Positions 6,305-7,986 of a stretch of 7,986 nucleotides of DNA are shown piece after piece. The stretch is from an uncultured Bacilli bacterium. Its GTDB lineage: Bacteria > Bacillota_I > Bacilli_A > RF39 > UBA660. The notes beneath the pieces are model-generated. The model was not told the DNA's origin. It made no database searches and saw only the letters and a program-made list of their open reading frames with translations. The stretch covers positions 1 to 7,986 of the forward strand of contig CAKOPW010000037.1 in NCBI GenBank assembly GCA_934101115.1, given 5' to 3'. Numbering within the stretch: the stretch's first letter is position 1; every line of letters starts with the position of its first letter. A program made the translations under genes and the position numbers.

Positions 6305-6850
6305 TTAATAGTATATTTTCTTTATATCCTCATTAGGTAATACTAATGTAAAACTAATATCATACTTATTAACTAATTTCTTTAATTTAATTACAACATC
6401 TTTTGCTATATCAATATGTTTATAACCATGTATGCCAGTACCTATACTAACAGATACTATATTTTTATAAACTTTTTCCACCCCACACTCAAATATTTTA
6501 TTATAACTATCTAACAGCTCTTTTAATGGCTTTTTACTTTCATAACTTTTAGGGCAATATATATGCAATATATCTATACCCAAATTAAAACTTTGGGTAA
6601 TTCTTACCTCATTAACTTTCATATATTCACTATAATTATTCTTACAATATTCTTCTAATAAATCTTTATCTGCTAATTTATATATAGCAGCACAAACACC
6701 ACTACTATACATCATGTATTTATTAGCACTATTTAATAACCAAGCATACGCACTATCAATATCATTACTTACTTTATTACTATAATTTAAAATGATCTTA
6801 TCAGTTTTTCTTTCTTCTAAATAATCCCACTCTAAATTGCTTATTTGCAT
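6305..6850 (-). CDS. Macro-domain protein (ADP-ribose-binding type), probably 5'-truncated
   Basis: In the 181 residues counted from ATG 6850, the macro-domain landmarks are clear: LLNSANKYM (38-46, cf. VNAAN), SSGVCAAIYKLA (49-60, cf. GGGVdgAIh.aa), EVRITQSFNLG (81-91), the diphosphate loop SVSIGTGIHGYKH (133-145) and TLVLPNED (168-175). The usual GGGV is SSGV. Macro domains bind ADP-ribose and some remove it from protein or DNA. No ribosome binding site suits ATG 6850: the only AGG is one base before it. The frame stays open upstream for ~47 codons to a TAA near 6978, with protein-like residues VDGLKCQFEVSNKNVF but no ATG, GTG or TTG. The 5' end therefore looks cut off by a rearrangement, although the macro fold itself seems complete. 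It is upstream of, and co-directional with, the ATPase gene, which has its own promoter. Whether it belongs to the same system is open. Confidence 0.75.
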   Translation of the reverse strand: MQISNLEWDYLEERKTDKIILNYSNKVSNDIDSAYAWLLNSANKYMMYSSGVCAAIYKLADKDLLEEYCKNNYSEYMKVNEVRITQSFNLGIDILHIYCPKSYESKKPLKELLDSYNKIFECGVEKVYKNIVSVSIGTGIHGYKHIDIAKDVVIKLKKLVNKYDISFTLVLPNEDIKKIYY

Positions 6851-6917
6851 ACCTATTTCATTCTTATATTGTTCTAACTTCTTAAATACATTTTTATTAG
6901 ATACTTCAAATTGGCAT

Positions 6918-6981
6918 TTTAAACCATCAACACTTATATTATAAACAAAGCAAAAGTTGAAGCATATATAGATGGTTTAAA
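6918..6981. repeat. Inverted repeat TTTAAACCATC/GATGGTTTAAA flanking a probable junction
   Basis: Perfect 11-bp arms at 6918-6928 and 6971-6981 are separated by 42 nt. The left arm encodes DGLK in the minus-strand upstream extension of the macro frame, and the right arm encodes DGLN in a + strand gene tail. The arms lie either side of the place where apparent coding sense switches strand, so they may mark a recombination event. Confidence 0.55.
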
Positions 6982-6991
6982 CGATAACTAA
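6923..6991 (+). pseudogene. Possible C-terminal remnant of a + strand gene
   Basis: A short + strand frame ends ...NKAKVEAYIDGLNDN with TAA at 6989-6991. It is only open from 6923, after a TAA at 6920-6922. The last ~15 residues are polar and protein-like, while the antisense reading (IYICFNFCFVYN) is unnatural. A good + strand terminator follows within 6 nt of the stop. This pattern suggests the 3' end of a gene whose body was lost when it was joined to the macro gene. No start or ribosome binding site is present. Family unknown. Confidence 0.3.
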
Positions 6992-6996
6992 TACTT

Positions 6997-7034
6997 AATG
7001 CTATATATCATTTATACATATAGCATTTTATTTT
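6997..7034 (+). terminator. Rho-independent terminator, + strand
   Basis: A 10-bp perfect stem pairs AATGCTATAT (6997-7006) with ATATAGCATT (7018-7027), followed by TTATTTT on the + strand. On the minus strand no T run follows, so it serves + strand transcription, although no intact + strand gene now precedes it. Confidence 0.65.
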
Positions 7035-7231
7035 ACCTTTATCTACCGCAACTATCTATTTAAACAATACTATAATGCTCCTAACTTATGATACTCTTAT
7101 ATTCCTCTTATCTATTTCTTTTAATCTAATAAATAATACTTTTATACTATATAAACATAATATCATTATAATATTATTAACATATTTATTATATGGGGTC
7201 ATTATTACTATCTGTACTTTAATAATTCCTT
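7035..7231. other. AT-rich stretch without a supported gene
   Basis: About 200 bp with no frame carrying a ribosome binding site on either strand. It contains a TATAAT at 7071-7076 without a -35. No terminator is seen after the minus-strand gene ending at 7232. Confidence 0.5.
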
Positions 7232-7549
7232 TTAAAATATGCTATATTCATCCTCTTTCTCTCGGCGTAAACTATAATTTTCCAGTACTTTAGTCCTTTT
7301 TTCTATTCTTTCATAATTTTCTGATATCCTAATTAACTGCGCTTCTTTGATATACTTTTCTATTATTTTTATTTTTTGATCTTGCTCTTTTGTTATATTC
7401 CAATAAAACTCTGTTATTTTATAATACTTATCTTCTAATGCTAATCTTTTTTCATTACTATAAGTTTTAGCATATCTTCTTGCTTCTTCCTTATCTTTAA
7501 ATTTAATATCTATATCAAAACTAGACATACCTAATTTACTTTTATTCAT
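7232..7549 (-). CDS. 105-residue charged protein of unknown function
   Basis: I prefer ATG 7549, which has AGAGGTG 6 nt upstream. A GTG at 7558 in the same frame is part of that ribosome binding site. The protein is soluble and highly charged: SSFDIDIKFKDKEEARRYAKTYSN near the N-terminus suggests strand then helix, and from ~35 onward it is predominantly long helices rich in K and E (KYYKITEFYWNITKEQDQKIK, then YERIEKRTKVLENYSLRREKEDE), probably coiled coil. The start overlaps the 3' end of the upstream broken gene by 8 bp, so translation was coupled. I do not recognise the family. It could be a partner or structural companion of the upstream gene's product. Confidence 0.6.
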   Translation of the reverse strand: MNKSKLGMSSFDIDIKFKDKEEARRYAKTYSNEKRLALEDKYYKITEFYWNITKEQDQKIKIIEKYIKEAQLIRISENYERIEKRTKVLENYSLRREKEDEYSIF

Positions 7550-7838
7550 TATAGGCACCTCTCATAGTATCTAATATTAAATTTAATTTTTTCATATCTA
7601 TTTGCATTGTCCTATTATAAAAGAACATATTATCCTCATCAAAATATATTACTATTATTTTTTTACCATTTAATTCTATTAAAAACTTATGAGACTCAAT
7701 AAAACTAACATTAACCTTATCTACATTTAATATTCTTCCACGCGTAAACTCATATTTTACACTATGAAAATCACAGGCAATTCTTATTTTTCTTTCAAAC
7801 TTTTCGTTTCTTTTTAAATCAACTTAATTTTTAATCAT
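7542..7838 (-). pseudogene. 98-codon gene of unknown function with an in-frame stop at codon 5
   Basis: A strong ribosome binding site, GGAGGA, precedes ATG 7838. The frame reads M-I-K-N and then TAA at 7824-7826. The same frame then continues open for 93 more codons to TAA at 7542-7544, with clearly protein-like content: VDLKRNEKFERKIRIACDF, ITS-like alternation of strands around RGRILNVDKVNVSFIES, then KFLIELNGKKIIVIYFDEDN and a C-terminal helix KKLNLILDTMRG. No ATG, GTG or TTG lies near enough after the stop to restart most of the protein; the first is a Met within EDNMFF. A single C-to-T change (CAA to TAA) would explain it. The end overlaps the next gene's start by 8 bp, an operon-like coupling. 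I do not recognise the family. Sequencing error, readthrough or a true nonsense mutation are all possible. Confidence 0.6.
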
Positions 7839-7868
7839 TTATTCCTCCATTTTTTAGGCAAACTAAAA

Positions 7869-7899
7869 CACGGAAAAACTCAAAGTTTTCCGTGCTTTT
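7869..7899. terminator. Terminator hairpin between tRNA-Trp and the broken gene
   Basis: CACGGAAAA (7869-7877) pairs with TTTTCCGTG (7886-7894); with one bulged A the stem can extend to a CAA loop. On the + strand it is followed by CTTTTATA and on the minus strand by TTTTAGTTTG, so it can act both ways. For the minus strand it would end the tRNA-Trp transcript. Confidence 0.65.
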
Positions 7900-7908
7900 A
7901 TATATATT

Positions 7909-7925
7909 GCTCCAAAAGTTGGAGC
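7909..7925. repeat. Perfect 7-bp hairpin just downstream of tRNA-Trp
   Basis: GCTCCAA (7909-7915) pairs with TTGGAGC (7919-7925) around a 3-nt loop. It lies 11 nt beyond the tRNA 3' end and lacks a T run on either strand. It probably forms in the tRNA precursor as a 3' trailer stem ahead of the terminator. Confidence 0.5.
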
Positions 7926-7936
7926 AGATTTCTATT

Positions 7937-7986
7937 TGGCAGGGGATGAGAGAATCGAACTCCCACCAAAGGTTTTGGAGACCCCT
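7937..7986 (-). tRNA. tRNA-Trp (anticodon CCA), 3' part only
   Basis: Read on the minus strand, the window edge begins in the anticodon arm. GGTCTCCAAAACC has anticodon CCA in a CTCCAAA loop. The variable region follows, then the T-arm GGGAG-TTCGATT-CTCTC, then the acceptor 3' strand ATCCCCT with discriminator G and an encoded CCA. This matches bacterial tRNA-Trp closely. The D-arm and 5' acceptor strand lie right of the window. tRNA genes are frequent integration targets, which fits the accessory genes on its 3' side. Confidence 0.92.

Noticed and set aside
7086..7202. 38-codon minus-strand frame with a hydrophobic middle and basic tail, reminiscent of a type I toxin
   Set aside because: The nearest AAGGA is about 25 nt from the ATG, and no antisense RNA promoter or terminator is visible. 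Length is within chance.
7075..7293. 72-codon hydrophobic + strand frame
   Set aside because: No ribosome binding site. It overlaps the better supported minus-strand gene by 62 bp, and its composition is what AT-rich non-coding DNA read this way would give.
7839..7868. Promoter for the broken two-gene unit next to the tRNA
   Set aside because: Only 30 bp lie between the terminator hairpin and the start, with no -10/-35 pair. The TATATA beyond the hairpin lacks a -35.
1..7986. CRISPR arrays, insertion sequence ends, rRNA or retron-type ncRNA
   Set aside because: No regularly spaced repeats, transposase gene, reverse transcriptase or rRNA-like stretch was found on either strand.

Overview
The window reads as DNA from a low-GC Firmicute, most like a Clostridium or close relative. 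It is very AT-rich, the genes have strong AGGAGG-type ribosome binding sites, GTG starts are common, and lysine, asparagine and isoleucine codons are AT-biased. Only the last 22 codons of one gene are present at the left edge, and only the 3' part of a tRNA-Trp(CCA) gene at the right edge.

Left part (1-3030): the tail of an unidentified + strand gene and a minus-strand gene for a CmpB-type (PF06541-like) membrane protein converge on a shared hairpin terminator. Next come a small + strand membrane protein gene, a 331-bp gap without a gene, and a + strand pair encoding a 335-residue PIN-domain nuclease-like protein and a 70-residue XRE-type DNA-binding protein. A strong terminator at 2994-3027 closes this pair.

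Middle and right part (3036-7838): nearly everything is on the minus strand and looks like accessory or island DNA. In transcription order from the right it holds a two-gene unit whose first gene has an in-frame stop at codon 5, a macro-domain gene that appears to lack its natural 5' end, an OLD/AbiL-like AAA ATPase gene with its own extended -10 promoter, a TOPRIM-like partner gene 10 nt downstream, a 75-residue orphan gene, and the wreck of a serine recombinase gene. In the recombinase, the first ~20 codons are joined out of frame to the zinc-ribbon and C-terminal part, and the catalytic serine is replaced. A 38-bp near-perfect dyad lies just upstream of the orphan and recombinase genes and may be an operator or an old recombination site.

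The ATPase and TOPRIM genes form an ATPase plus TOPRIM nuclease pair of the kind seen in anti-phage abortive-infection systems (AbiL, PARIS, RloAB, split OLD/Gabija-like). Their exact family cannot be fixed from sequence reading alone. The macro-domain gene directly upstream could be an accessory or an independent passenger. The tRNA-Trp gene, recombinase debris, truncated genes and defence-type genes together suggest a decaying genomic island, with the ATPase-TOPRIM pair the best-preserved cargo.
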